From the NCBI GenBank assembly GCA_946807835.1, contig OX327712.1, positions 11,178,001 through 11,242,000 of the forward strand: DNA of 64,000 nt, written 5' to 3'. A program made the translations under genes and the position numbers. The stretch comes from Ailanthus altissimus (taxonomy: Eukaryota; Streptophyta; Magnoliopsida; Sapindales; Simaroubaceae). Shown here in pieces: positions 1 through 10,165 of this stretch. The stretch's first letter is position 1. Every line of letters starts with the position of its first letter. The notes under the pieces were generated by a model, which was not told the DNA's origin, searched no databases, and saw only the letters and a program-made list of their open reading frames with translations.

Positions 1-2627
1 TAGCTACTTTTGTAATTCAATAAAGCAGAGAAGAGCTAGGAATAGAATTATTTCGATAAAATGCCAAAATGGGGAAAATTCTCAAGATGCCAAGATTTTG
101 AAAGATGTCATAGTCTATTACTACAAAGATTTACTAGGTACCAACACTTCTTATAAGGTGTCCATACAAAAGAGAATCATATATGCCGGCCCTAAACTGA
201 AGGTAGAAGATAGAGACATGTCGAATGCTCCTATTACTACCCAAGAAGTCAAGAATGCTATTTTCAGCATCAATGGAGATAAAGCTCTAAGACCTAATAG
301 ATATAACAGTTTTTTTTTTCAAAAATGCTGACACATTATTGGTACGGAGGTTACTGAAGCTCTGCAACATTTATTCTCTTCAGGTCATTTCTACAAACCT
401 ATAAATGCCACTTTCATCACCCTCGTGCCTAAGATTTATAATCCTCATAGCTTGGGGGACTATAGACCAATTGCATGTTATACTGTCTTTTACAAATGTA
501 TCACCAAAATAATAACTTTCAGATTAAAGAATGTGGTGAGCTATTTAGTCAACCCTAGTTAATCAGTTTTTATTCCTAAAAAAAAGATAACAAATAATGT
601 TTTACTAGCACATGAACTTGTGAGGGGTTATGATCATAATAATGGCAGTCCAAGATGTGCACTTAAGATAGATCTCCGCAAGGTTTACGATTCGGTCTCC
701 TGAGATTTCCTTGAAGAGGTATTGATAAGGCTTAACTTTTTTTACCATTTTATCAATCTTATCATAAAGTATGTTAAAACTAGCATGTACTCAATTATGG
801 TAAATGGTAGATTGAAGGATTTTTTCCCAGGGAAGAAAGGATTGAGGCAGGGGGATCCCATGTCCCCTCTACTTTTTGTCTTAGCCATGGAATACCTTAG
901 TAGGAGTTTAAGCTGTATTCCTCAGAATCAGTTTACCTATCACAAAGGGTGTAAGAGACTAAAGCTAAATCACTTGAAGTTTGCAAATAATTTATTCTTG
1001 TTTTCTCATGGCAATGACAGGTATGTTGGCCACTTTAAGTACGTGCTTGATGATTTTTCAATGGTTTCAGGCCTACACCTTAATGCTAGTAAGAGCTTTA
1101 TTTTCTTTGGGAATGTTCCTCAGCCTATTAATGAGACAATTTTGCTAATCACTCAGTTCCAACAAGGTGTGCTACCTATCAAATACTTAGGTATTCCCCT
1201 AATATCAAGAGGACTAAAGAAAAACCACTACCAGGAGCTTATTAATAGGATAAGCGTTAGAATCTCAAGCTGGACTGTGAAATATTTGAGTTACGCAAGG
1301 CGGTTACAATTAATAAATTCTATCATAATGAGTATGTATATCTACTGGCGTTCTATGTTCACCCTTCCTAAGTCAGTCATCAAAGAAATTGAAAACAAAT
1401 GCCGTAATTTTTTATGGCATAGAAGTAACCAACAGGGGAAGAGATGATTAGTGGGTTGGAATGAGGTGTGCAAAAGTAAAAAATGAGGACTTGGCATTAA
1501 ATCTATAAGCTTGTGGAATTTATCGATAGTTACCAAGCATATTTGTGAGCTCATTGCTGTGAAATCCTCTTTATGGGCAAGATGGGTAACTGATAACAAA
1601 CTTTGGAGACTTAGTTTTTGGGGTATCACAAAGCCAATGGATTGTAGCTAAACATGAAGGAAAATCCTTGGATTGAGGAATCGGATAAAAATATTGTTCT
1701 TATATGATTTGGGTAACGGCAAGTCTTTCTATTTTTGGTGGGATCCATGGTTGAGTGGGGAATTAATAGTTAACAAATTCCTTCACGTTGACATCTTTGA
1801 TGCGGATATTCCACGGGATGCAAAGGTTAATGACCTATGGCAGCATGATCATTGGAATTTCCCTAACCCATTGGACGAGCACATTGCTCAGGTATGAGAT
1901 CACATTTGCAAAAAAAATTCAATTACTGAAAGAGAAGATAGAATTTCATAGACAGTAAGCTCCAATGCAAAGTTTTCTATTGCGAGTACTTAGAAGTCTC
2001 TCAAGAATAATGATGCTAAGGTGGGATGATATAAATTGATATAGGGATCTCAATATATTCCTAAACACAGCTTTGTTACTTGGTTGGCTTTGAAGAACAG
2101 ATTATCTACCATGGAGAGACTAAAAATATGAGGGCTTATTCCATCAGATGATTGTCCTTTTTGTGGTAGTGACAGGGAGATAATTCAACACTTATTCTTT
2201 CAATGCACCTTTTGTAGTGGAATATAGCACAAGGTTCTTACGGTGTGTTAATTCAATCAATGCTCAGACAGATAGCGGCACGTGATGTCTTTTCTCTGTA
2301 GAAAATATAAAGGCAAATCTATTCTGAGCAAGATTAGAAGAGTCTCATTTTGTGCTACAATCTATTTTATTTGGAGAGAGCGAAATCAGGTGGTTTTCCA
2401 TAAAAAACTCCCTCTCCTAGCGATGTCTTTTAAAATATTAAGGATATTGTCTCGATTAGATGCATAAGTGCTGTCAATGGTCAAGGGATAGATCACATTG
2501 CAGCTGGGTGGTGAATGTCTCTAAACCTCTAAGAGTTGTAATGTCTTAATTTTTGTCCTTTGATTCCACTATTTGTAATGTTTATTGGATTTAGCAATAA
2601 TATCAATTTTTTACTTACAAAAAAAAA
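1..2627 (+). mobile_element. Decayed plant LINE (non-LTR retrotransposon), reverse transcriptase to 3' end
   Basis: Broken reading frames follow the order of a plant L1-type ORF2. The pre-RT linker (98-331) comes first. RT motif A follows near 665-705, where the usual K-A-Y-D-S-V-x-W reads KVYDSVS then a stop. Next come the GLRQGDPMSPLLF block near 838, the motif normally FADD mutated to FANN near 979-990, and the thumb/linker region to 1447. A GNGKSFYFWWDPWL block (1673-1897) precedes a zf-RVT finger near 2085-2220 (CPFCG...H..F.C). The copy ends in nine A's (2619-2627), taken as the 3' tail. The 5' part with the endonuclease lies outside the window. Several stops, frameshifts and the lost catalytic Asp pair show it is dead. 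Family assignment is confident; the exact clade is not determined. Confidence 0.88.
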
Positions 2628-2639
2628 TGAGTACATTAA

Positions 2640-3956
2640 CTAAATTTGAATAAAAATTATGTTAAATCGGTGCAAAATTAGTAAAAAAAATGAAAATTAA
2701 AAAACTATCGACACAGCATTTACAGGTGGTGCATGCTCGACATGCACTTAGCGCCCGTGTTGTGTTTAAGAGTAGGTGTTACATACGTTCGCCACGTCTT
2801 TGCAACACACAGTGCATATGGTATTTTCACGTACTATACATGATTTTTCTAAATTTTTTTTTGGTATTGTAATTACTTTTTTTTATTATTTTTCTTTAGT
2901 TATAGGTATCATGGAGCGAGTTTCAATAGTTGTATGCTTCGAGAGAAAGTGAGAGAGTTCCAGTGTAGTGATGAGAGATATATTAAATTCTAAAATATTG
3001 GTATTTCAGTTTCGAAAAATGTAAAATATGAACCACTTTTGAGAAAAAGTTTGTCATGTAATTAAAGTTGATCAAGTGCAGTATAAAATATCTATGAGAA
3101 TTTCTATTGATGCAAAAGGGGTGAAGTTGAGATTAATTGCATTTAAAAATGATGATGATGTGTAACTTTGGTTTAGTCTCCATAAAAAAACTTTGACACC
3201 TCTATATGTAACACTCAATATTCGACCTCCCATATATAAAAAATAATGAAAATGTGCTTATCGAGAATGAACAAGCTCGTCTAAATCACTTTATGTCTGT
3301 AAGTAATAGCAATCAAGTTAGTAGTATAACCCCAACAATACCAACAAAATATTTCTAACAAACATTATAAATGATTATCACTATTCTCCTCCAATGTTCA
3401 ACAAAGACTTAACTTACAAGCATTATAATAATTAGATGGATGGAGATGATAATGATAATGATGATGGTAATGAAAATGATGATGATAATGAAGGGGATGA
3501 TGATGGTCATGTTGATTATGGAATTGAAGCTGATGGATTAAATGACATACCGGAAGGCATACCATATAATATTTTTAATAATTCTTTTCGTGGGTCGCAT
3601 GATACATATAATTCATATACAAGAAAAGATACCCTTTTTAGTTTATTCCTCCGATATCACTATCAAACTTAAATATATTGGATAAGGTGTTATGTAATAG
3701 AATTGAGGATGTATTTGTGAAAAAGTTGTATGATAGCAAAGATGAAATTCATTAGGTTATAAGCATACTAGCACTTAAACGTAATTGGAGCTTTAAAGTT
3801 TATAAGTCTACCAAAGATTATTTTAAGGTGCAATACGATGATGAGAGATGCAAATAAAGACTGCGTGCAGTGTCAACAAAAGTGTGGAAGTTCTTTATTA
3901 TGAGGAGAGTAGATGTAGAACACACATATGTTTAAAATCAATTGTGTGATGGTTAT
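2640..3956 (+). pseudogene. MULE B, left half: MuDR-type transposase N-terminus (broken)
   Basis: From an ATG at 2911, the frames align by eye with the minus-strand transposase of MULE A. Shared blocks are the start (I-V-C-F-E-R-K-W against I-I-C-F-E-G-R-W), then V-C-H..VDQVQYK, then P-L-Y-V-T-L against P-L-C-V-T-L. An acidic Asp/Asn-rich linker follows (3436-3672), as in MULE A. Last is the MuDR N-terminal domain (about 3670-3950), with L-Y-D-S-K-D-E-I, ALKRNWSFKVYKS and LRAVSTKVW. Several stops interrupt it. The stretch 2640-2910 has a GC-rich block followed by AT-rich DNA, resembling the inner TIR of MULE A. The frame is cut at 3956, exactly where a gypsy LTR begins; the rest of the element appears to resume at about 11727. 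Confidence 0.72.
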
Positions 3957-5141
3957 TGATGCGATAATTCTATATCATAAATTAAGTGCAAGTATACACT
4001 ATCGTATGCAAGTAATAAAGAGACTAAATAAGTCGGATGTCGAACCCACAGGGATAATTCTTTCTTTTTAACCAATTACTAAAATTATATCTTCCTAATA
4101 ATTATTCAGAAAAATAAAAATCTAAGAATGAATGTAATAAATATAAAAGCAAAGCACAATGTAAAGAAAATTAGGTGATAGCAATGTAGAGAAAGCCTAG
4201 GATTAATATTATCCCTCAATATGTTTCTAATGATTAATTCTCTAATATTTAACTCACTTAGTCTTTATTATTGATCAAGACACTAATGTATTCACAAGCC
4301 TCTTCCAAGGTCATGCAAGTATACCCTAATTTACCAAATACCTATATTCCTATGGTACTTGTAATAAATTAAGATTCATTAAGATTAGGTCTTATTGATC
4401 ATACATGCCAATTAGGTATATTCCTATCCTAAGTTGAAACTTGTATATGCAACATTGAATGTTACTCTACAATCATGCATTAAATTACCTAGGTCTAAAT
4501 ATTATGATTCCTCTTCCGAGTTTATCAATAATATTACCAATTCATTCACCATATATTGGCCAGATATATTGAAGCATTAAACACAAGTAATTTAAATAAT
4601 AAAAGACTAAGTTTATTAAATACTAAAAAGATATGGCAATTAAGCACACATATTGAGTTCAAATATTAACCCTAGAAAACAAGTTAGCTCATGGCTACAA
4701 GAGAACAGCAGTAGAAATAATTATAAATCATGATACAATTATTAGCAAACCGATATAGACGTCGAATTGCTCTTAATTGTGCTGCCTAGGAACTCTTGAT
4801 GCCGAAGAACGTCTTGTATCTCTCTCTAAAGATGCTTCAATTAAGCTCCTATTGCTCTCCAAGACTCGTGCTCTGTATTCTTGGTGCTCTTGGGTTGTCT
4901 TGGATTTTTTCTTGAAAGCTGGGAACGAGTGGCTTTATATAGGGATTGATATGAGCTTGAAAATCTCAATTCTCGTCGGACTAGGACTCGCACTACCGCT
5001 GGCGCGCTATGCATTTGTCGCTGGGGCGACGCGTGAAAAAGCCTTCACCGCTGGAGCGGTGGGATCTTGGTGCTGGGGCGCTGCATGAAAACGGCTTCAC
5101 CGCTGGCGCGGTATATTGATATCGCTGGGGCGATGGAGCAT
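3957..5141 (-). repeat. Truncated Athila-like LTR (copy R1)
   Basis: It begins with the same TGATGCGAT terminus as the LTRs at 5142 and 10166 and stays collinear with them for about 1.15 kb, with more substitutions and small indels. It diverges at about 5112 within the GC-rich repeats and lacks the last ~185 bp of the unit. It abuts the next LTR directly at 5142. It lies inside the MULE B transposase frame. It is either the relic of an older related insertion or a product of LTR recombination. Confidence 0.85.
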
Positions 5142-6587
5142 TGATGCGATATTTCTATATCATAAATTAAGTGCAAGTATACACTATCGTATGCAAGTAA
5201 TAAAGAGACTAAATAAGTCGGATGTCGAACCCACAGGGATAATTTCTTCTTTTTAACCAATTACTAAAATTATATCTTCCTAATAATTATTCAGAAAAAT
5301 AAAAATCTAAGAATGAATGTAAGAAATATAAAACAAAAACACAATGCAATGAGATTTAAAGATATAGCAACGTAGAGAGAACCTAGGATTAATATTATCC
5401 CTCAATATGTTTCTAATGATTAATCCTCTAATATTTAACTCACTTAGTCTTTATTATTGATCAAGACACTAATGTATTCACAAGCCTCTTCCAAGGTCAT
5501 GCAAGTATACCTTAATTTACCAAATACCTATATTCCTATGGTACTTGTAATAAATTAAGATTCATTAAGATTAGGTCTTATTGATCATACATGCCAATTA
5601 GGTATATTCCTATCCTAAATTTAAACTTGCATATGCAACATTGAATGTTACTCTACAATCATGCATCAAATTACCTAGGTCTAAATATTATGATTCCTCT
5701 TCCGAGTTTATCAATAATATTACCAACTCATTCACCATATATTGGCCAGATATATTGAAGCATTAAACACAAGTAATTTAAATAATAAATGACTAAGTTT
5801 ATTAAATACTAAAAGATATGGCAATTAAGCGCACATATTGAGTTCAAATATTAACCCTAGAAAACAAGTTAGCTCATGGCTACAAGAGAACAGCAGTAAA
5901 AATAATTATAAATCATGATACAATTATTAGCAAACCGATATAGACGTCGAATTGCTCTTAATTGCGCTGCCTAAGAACTCTTGATGCCGAAGAACGTCTT
6001 GTACTTCTCTCTAAAGTTGCTTCAATTAAGCTCCTATTGCTCTCCAAGACTCGTGTTCTGTATTCTTGGTGCTCTTGGGTCGTCTTGGATTCGTCCTTGA
6101 AGGCTGGGAACGAGTGGCTTTATATAGGGATTGATATGAGCTTGAAAATCTCAATTCTCGTCGGACTAGGACTCGCACTACCGCTGGCGCGCTATGCATC
6201 TGTCGCTGGGGCGACGCGTGAAAAAGTCTTCACCGCTGGAGCGGTGGGATCTTGGCGCTGGGGCGCTGTATGAAAACGGCTTCACCGCTGGCGCGGTGAC
6301 TGTCTGGCGCTGGGGCGCTATACGCGACTTAAGCAGGTCGTTTTTCTTATTTCGATCACTATTTCAGCGCTGGGGCGAAAATACTTGTGGCGCGGGGGCG
6401 ATGGACACATACTTTGAAAACTTTGCATTTTAGTCCCTGTTTTCGCTCCTTTTGCGTTCTTTCTTTAAATTTCGTTCAAGTCCCTATAAATAACAATAAT
6501 GCACATAAATAGCCATCTATTCTCATAAAATCATAAAATATCAATAATAAAAACATGAGAAAATATATGACAAATTTGCCCTTATCA
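5142..6587 (-). repeat. 3' LTR of the Athila-like element (R2)
   Basis: Read on the minus strand, the unit starts TGATAAGGGC at 6587 and ends CGCATCA at 5142. The ORFs seen here (5962-6273 and 6194-6433) recur unchanged in the other LTR and reflect LTR sequence, not genes. About 180-460 bp into U3 there is a GC-rich cluster of GCTGGGGCG/GCTGGCGCG motifs (about 6180-6405), followed by a TATA box. Confidence 0.93.
6118..6127 (-). promoter_or_regulatory. TATA box in 3' LTR U3
   Basis: Minus strand CTATATAAAG, just downstream (in transcription sense) of the GC-rich repeats. It recurs exactly 5024 bp away in the other LTR. Confidence 0.6.
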
Positions 6588-6605
6588 AATTCCCCCAAAC
6601 TTAAA
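6588..6605 (-). other. Polypurine tract of the Athila-like element
   Basis: The minus strand reads AGTTTGGGGGAATT directly before the LTR start TGATAAGG. This is the usual plant gypsy second-strand primer arrangement. A GAGGACAAGCAA motif upstream is also typical of Athila/Tat-type elements. Confidence 0.8.
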
Positions 6606-7452
6606 TACTTGCTTGTCCTCAAGCAATAAAATAAAATTAAGAGAGAGACAAAGGTTTATACTTGACTCATTTAACAAAACAAAACAAAATATAATAAACT
6701 AGTAAGATGATCAAAATCATTGTCTCAAAAGCTGACGAAATGGTACAAATCCTTAAGGTAGATAAATAGCTAATAACAATTCTAAATTATCTTCATTTAG
6801 TTTCTCATTCTTCCTCATAAATAATCACCATGTGTGTGTGTGCAAGCAGCAAGCAAATAGCGAAAACCATACTTTGATTTACTTTATACTTTAGTTTGTA
6901 CAGAAAAGATGATGTCTCGGCATTTAATTTGTATAATGACATTTCCATAAGCTTGTCTTTATTACCACTCTCCACTAATGTAGAAAATCACATGTCTAGG
7001 GATCTATTTAGGACTTTACTTAGCTTGTAATGTAAGGCTAAGGTCAAGGTGGGATAAAAGGATAAATATATGAAGTTTAAATTACACCATGAACACTTAG
7101 ATTTTACCTAGAAACCTTTTGATCTTCTTTTCCTTGTATTATCTCTTCCTCCAAACTTATTGTGTTCCCATCCTTCTTTTCAACCTTTTATTTTTCAAAG
7201 AACTTTCTTCTTTTTCTTAAGCTGGGGGTATTTTTCTTTACTTTTTTTTTTTTTATGAAATACCCCCAAACTTAGATTGACAAATACCACCCAAACTTAT
7301 TTTTCTTATATCACCACAACTTTTTTTTTTTTTTTTTTTTAAGATGCTGAAAAAAATAAAAAATGATAATAATAATAATAATACTTTCCTTAGGTTGCCT
7401 CCCAAGTAGCGCTTGATTTAACGTCATCGGCTTGACGGGGCTTCTTATTCTT
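6606..7452 (-). other. Non-coding 3' internal region of the Athila-like element
   Basis: No usable reading frame on either strand. It contains homopolymer runs (T near 7320-7340), a short AAT repeat near 7362-7382, and a short (TG) run near 6833. This is where reverse transcriptase, RNase H and integrase would lie in an autonomous relative. Confidence 0.6.
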
Positions 7453-8241
7453 TTATGGTGGGTCGAAGATGCTAATGGAAGCATTTGAGTAAGTGATCTT
7501 GCTGGCTTTCTTCTTTTTCGGCTTCCATATTCTTGTAATTAAATCTCGGGCACTATCTTTTGCTGCATTCTCCTTATGTCTCTCCGGAAAGACTTTAATC
7601 TTAGACCGAGGAGATGGTTTTTCCTTTTCTTCTTCTTTGCTCGCTTCGTCGTGATGCTGCTTTTTCTTCTTCTCTCTTGCCTTTCTATGCTTCAATGCTC
7701 TTTTCCGGATGTGAGGATCCAATGTCTCCATATCTTTAATTTGCTTAACGCTTGGATGCACCACATTAATGCAGAAACAGTCTTCATTTTCAACTGGTAA
7801 TTTGATCTCCTTGAAGACCTTAAAAGTGACTGTGTCCTCTTGTACTCTCATGGTCAACTCTCCTTTTTGCACATCAATAATTGTTCTTCCAGTGGCTAGG
7901 AAGGGTCTTCCAAGGATGATTGGAATCTCCTTGTCTTCTTCCATATCCAAAACAATGAAATCGGCAGGGAAGATGAATTTATCGACCTTAACCAACACAT
8001 CTTCAATTAATCCCTTAGGATAGGTGAGAGAACGATCTGCTAACTGAAGTGTGATATTTGTTGGTTTGGCTTCTTTCAGTCCCAACTTTTTATACACGGA
8101 CAATGGCATAAGATTGATGCTAGCTCCCAGATCACAAAGTGCTTTCCCAAAATCATAATTCCCAATTGAGCATGGTATGGTGAAACTCCCAGGATCTTTG
8201 AGCTTTGGAGGTAGCTTCTTTAGAAGGATGGCGCTACACTC
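7453..8241 (-). pseudogene. Retropepsin-like aspartic protease domain of the Athila-like element
   Basis: This frame continues directly from gag after one stop codon (8242-8244). It reads E-C-S-A-I-L, then a conserved linker, then the protease active-site region D-L-G-A-S-I-N-L-M-P-L-S near 8090-8125, then the flap and I-I-L-G-R-P-F-L-A-T near 7895-7925. In working plant elements the Asp protease cleaves the Gag-Pol polyprotein; the usual triad is D-S/T-G, and this family commonly shows D-L-G. After the domain the frame becomes Lys/Glu-rich and ends at 7453 without entering reverse transcriptase. The likely ancestral state was one gag-protease frame, so the separating stop looks like a single-base nonsense change. 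Confidence 0.85.
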
Positions 8242-10032
8242 TTATGTTAGGGCCACAGTCTCGAAGTCATCTATTCTTCTCTTCTTTGATAGGATGTCCT
8301 TCATAAATCTCACATAGCTTGGCATTTGCTCCAGTGCATCTGCAAAAGGAAGATTAATATGTAATTTCTTAAAAATATCAAGAAATTTAGAAAATTGCTT
8401 ATCTAGTTTCTTCTTTTGCAGCCTCTGAGGAAATAGAGGTGGTGGAGTGAATGACTGCGTAGGTTGCTTCTGCGGATTGCTATTGGTATCTTCTGCTGCA
8501 TTTTCACTTTTCTGTTCTTGCACTTGAATACCATTTTCTATACTTTTCTGCGTCTCAGCACTCTTCTCTTGGTTTTTGAGCCGCTGTAATCTCCGAGGAA
8601 ATGGTATAGGTGGTCTATATGGTTGCACGTCATCTTGCTGGACCACTGTTTCTTTTTCCTTCTCTATCATCTCTGAAAGCTGTGGTTGAGGAGTATTGTC
8701 ATGTAAGACTTTACCACTTCTTAGGGAGATGGCTTGGCACTGTTCTACACTTCCTTTTGGATTAGCTTCGGTGTTGCTTGGTAGAGTTCCTTGAGGTCGA
8801 TTGTTTATTGCTGTAGCAAGTTGTCCTACTTGATTCTCCAAGGCTCTAAGTGAAGCTGCTTGACTTTGGAAGAGTGCATCTGTTTTCTTCATGTATTGCA
8901 GGAGCATGTCTTCAATGTCTGGTTTCTTCTCTTGCTGAATTTGCGGTTGAAAGCCAGGAGGAGCTTTGGAATACTGTCCTTGATTATTGTTGCTCCATGA
9001 GAAGTTGGGGTGATTTCTCCATCCAGGATTGTAAAAATTTGAATTAGGATTGTTGCGGTTGAAGTCCCCTACATATTGAGCAGTCTCCATGCATTGTCCA
9101 TTAGCATGATTGCTTCCACAGAAATCGCAAGTGATGGGTTGACTCTTGATAGCATTAACTCCCAAGTTGCTTAATTGTTTGGTCAAGAGATTGACTTGGG
9201 CAGATAATGTAGTCAAAGTGTCTACTTCGTGTAGTCCAGCAATCTTTCTTGTGGTGGACCTTTCGGTGGGCCATTGATAGGCATTGGACGCCATCTCATC
9301 TAGTAGATCATAAGCTTCATCGGTGGATTTATTCATGAGTGCTCCTCCAGCTGCAGCATCTACTATCGTTCTGAATTGACCGGCTAATCCATTGTAGAAT
9401 GTTTGTACAAGTAACCACTTCGGAACTCCATGATGAGGACATTTTCTTTGCATATCCTTGTATCTCTCCCATGCCTCAAAAAGAGATTCTCCATCTAGTT
9501 GTAGGAATGATGTGATGTCGTTCCTCATCTTGGCAGTTTTAGTAGGTGGAAAATATTTGGCGAGGAACTTTTGTGCAAGATCATCCCATGTAGCTATAGA
9601 TCCGGATGGAAGTGATAACAGCCAGCTTTTTGCTTTGTCTCTCAAGGAAAAGGGAAACAACCTTAGTCGAATTGCATCATCGGACACCCCATTGTATTTA
9701 AATGTGTCACATATCTCCAAGAAGTTGATAATGTGCATGTTTGGATCGTCATTGGGTAGTCCACTAAATTGTACCGAATCCTTGAGCATTTGAATCGTGC
9801 TTGGCTTGATCTCAAAGTTGTTAGCTTGAACAGTTGGTCTTTGGATGCTTGAATGGATTCTATTGACTAAGGGAACAGCATACTCCCTTAGTGGTCTTGC
9901 TTCATTGTCGGGTGCAATTGGTACTTGGTCTTCCATGGTGTTGACTTGATTTTGCTCTCTTCTAATTCTTCTTAAAGTTCTTTCAATTTCTGAATCAAAA
10001 GCAATCAAGTCCTCACTCTTCGATCTTCGCAT
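8242..10032 (-). CDS. Gag polyprotein of the Athila-like element
   Basis: 596 codons from an ATG at 10032. The capsid part (about residues 45-240) has the retrotransposon-gag signature: RLRLFPFSLRDKAKSWL, then W-D-D-L-A-Q-K-F-L-A-K-Y-F-P-P, then E-A-W-E-R-Y-K-D and C-P-H-H-G-V-P. A zinc-binding motif C-x2-C-x3-H-x4-C (CDFCGSNHANGQC) lies near residue 305. A Pro/Gln-rich and charged tail follows. Gag would form the cytoplasmic particle that packages element RNA. The open frame over almost 1.8 kb fits a recent insertion. It stops in the gag-protease linker at a TAA where relatives carry an acidic codon, so this protein would lack protease unless the stop is read through. Confidence 0.93.
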   Translation of the reverse strand: MRRSKSEDLIAFDSEIERTLRRIRREQNQVNTMEDQVPIAPDNEARPLREYAVPLVNRIHSSIQRPTVQANNFEIKPSTIQMLKDSVQFSGLPNDDPNMHIINFLEICDTFKYNGVSDDAIRLRLFPFSLRDKAKSWLLSLPSGSIATWDDLAQKFLAKYFPPTKTAKMRNDITSFLQLDGESLFEAWERYKDMQRKCPHHGVPKWLLVQTFYNGLAGQFRTIVDAAAGGALMNKSTDEAYDLLDEMASNAYQWPTERSTTRKIAGLHEVDTLTTLSAQVNLLTKQLSNLGVNAIKSQPITCDFCGSNHANGQCMETAQYVGDFNRNNPNSNFYNPGWRNHPNFSWSNNNQGQYSKAPPGFQPQIQQEKKPDIEDMLLQYMKKTDALFQSQAASLRALENQVGQLATAINNRPQGTLPSNTEANPKGSVEQCQAISLRSGKVLHDNTPQPQLSEMIEKEKETVVQQDDVQPYRPPIPFPRRLQRLKNQEKSAETQKSIENGIQVQEQKSENAAEDTNSNPQKQPTQSFTPPPLFPQRLQKKKLDKQFSKFLDIFKKLHINLPFADALEQMPSYVRFMKDILSKKRRIDDFETVALT

Positions 10033-10141
10033 GTACCTCGTAACAAAGAAAGTAAAATTAAATTAAGAAAAATAAAAATAAAAATTCTGAAGTAAAAACG
10101 AGAAAGATTGGTATTAATATTGGTGAAAAAGTAGATAATTA

Positions 10142-10159
10142 TCCCCGGCAACGGCGCCA
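10142..10159 (-). other. Primer-binding site, tRNA-Asp type
   Basis: Plus strand TCCCCGGCAACGGCGCCA equals the 3' end of plant tRNA-Asp, so the minus-strand element RNA can pair with that tRNA. It lies 6 nt from the 5' LTR, as expected for a reverse-transcription primer site. A tRNA-Asp site is common in Athila-type elements. Confidence 0.92.
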
Positions 10160-10165
10160 AAAACT

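Noticed and set aside
5962..6433. Two overlapping ORFs repeated identically at 10986-11457 and partly at 4777-5088
   Set aside because: They lie in the U3/R part of three LTRs, antisense to the element. Their identity reflects LTR duplication, and no domain is visible.
7576..8023. Plus-strand ORFs across the protease region
   Set aside because: They are antisense to the gag-protease frame of the Athila-like element.
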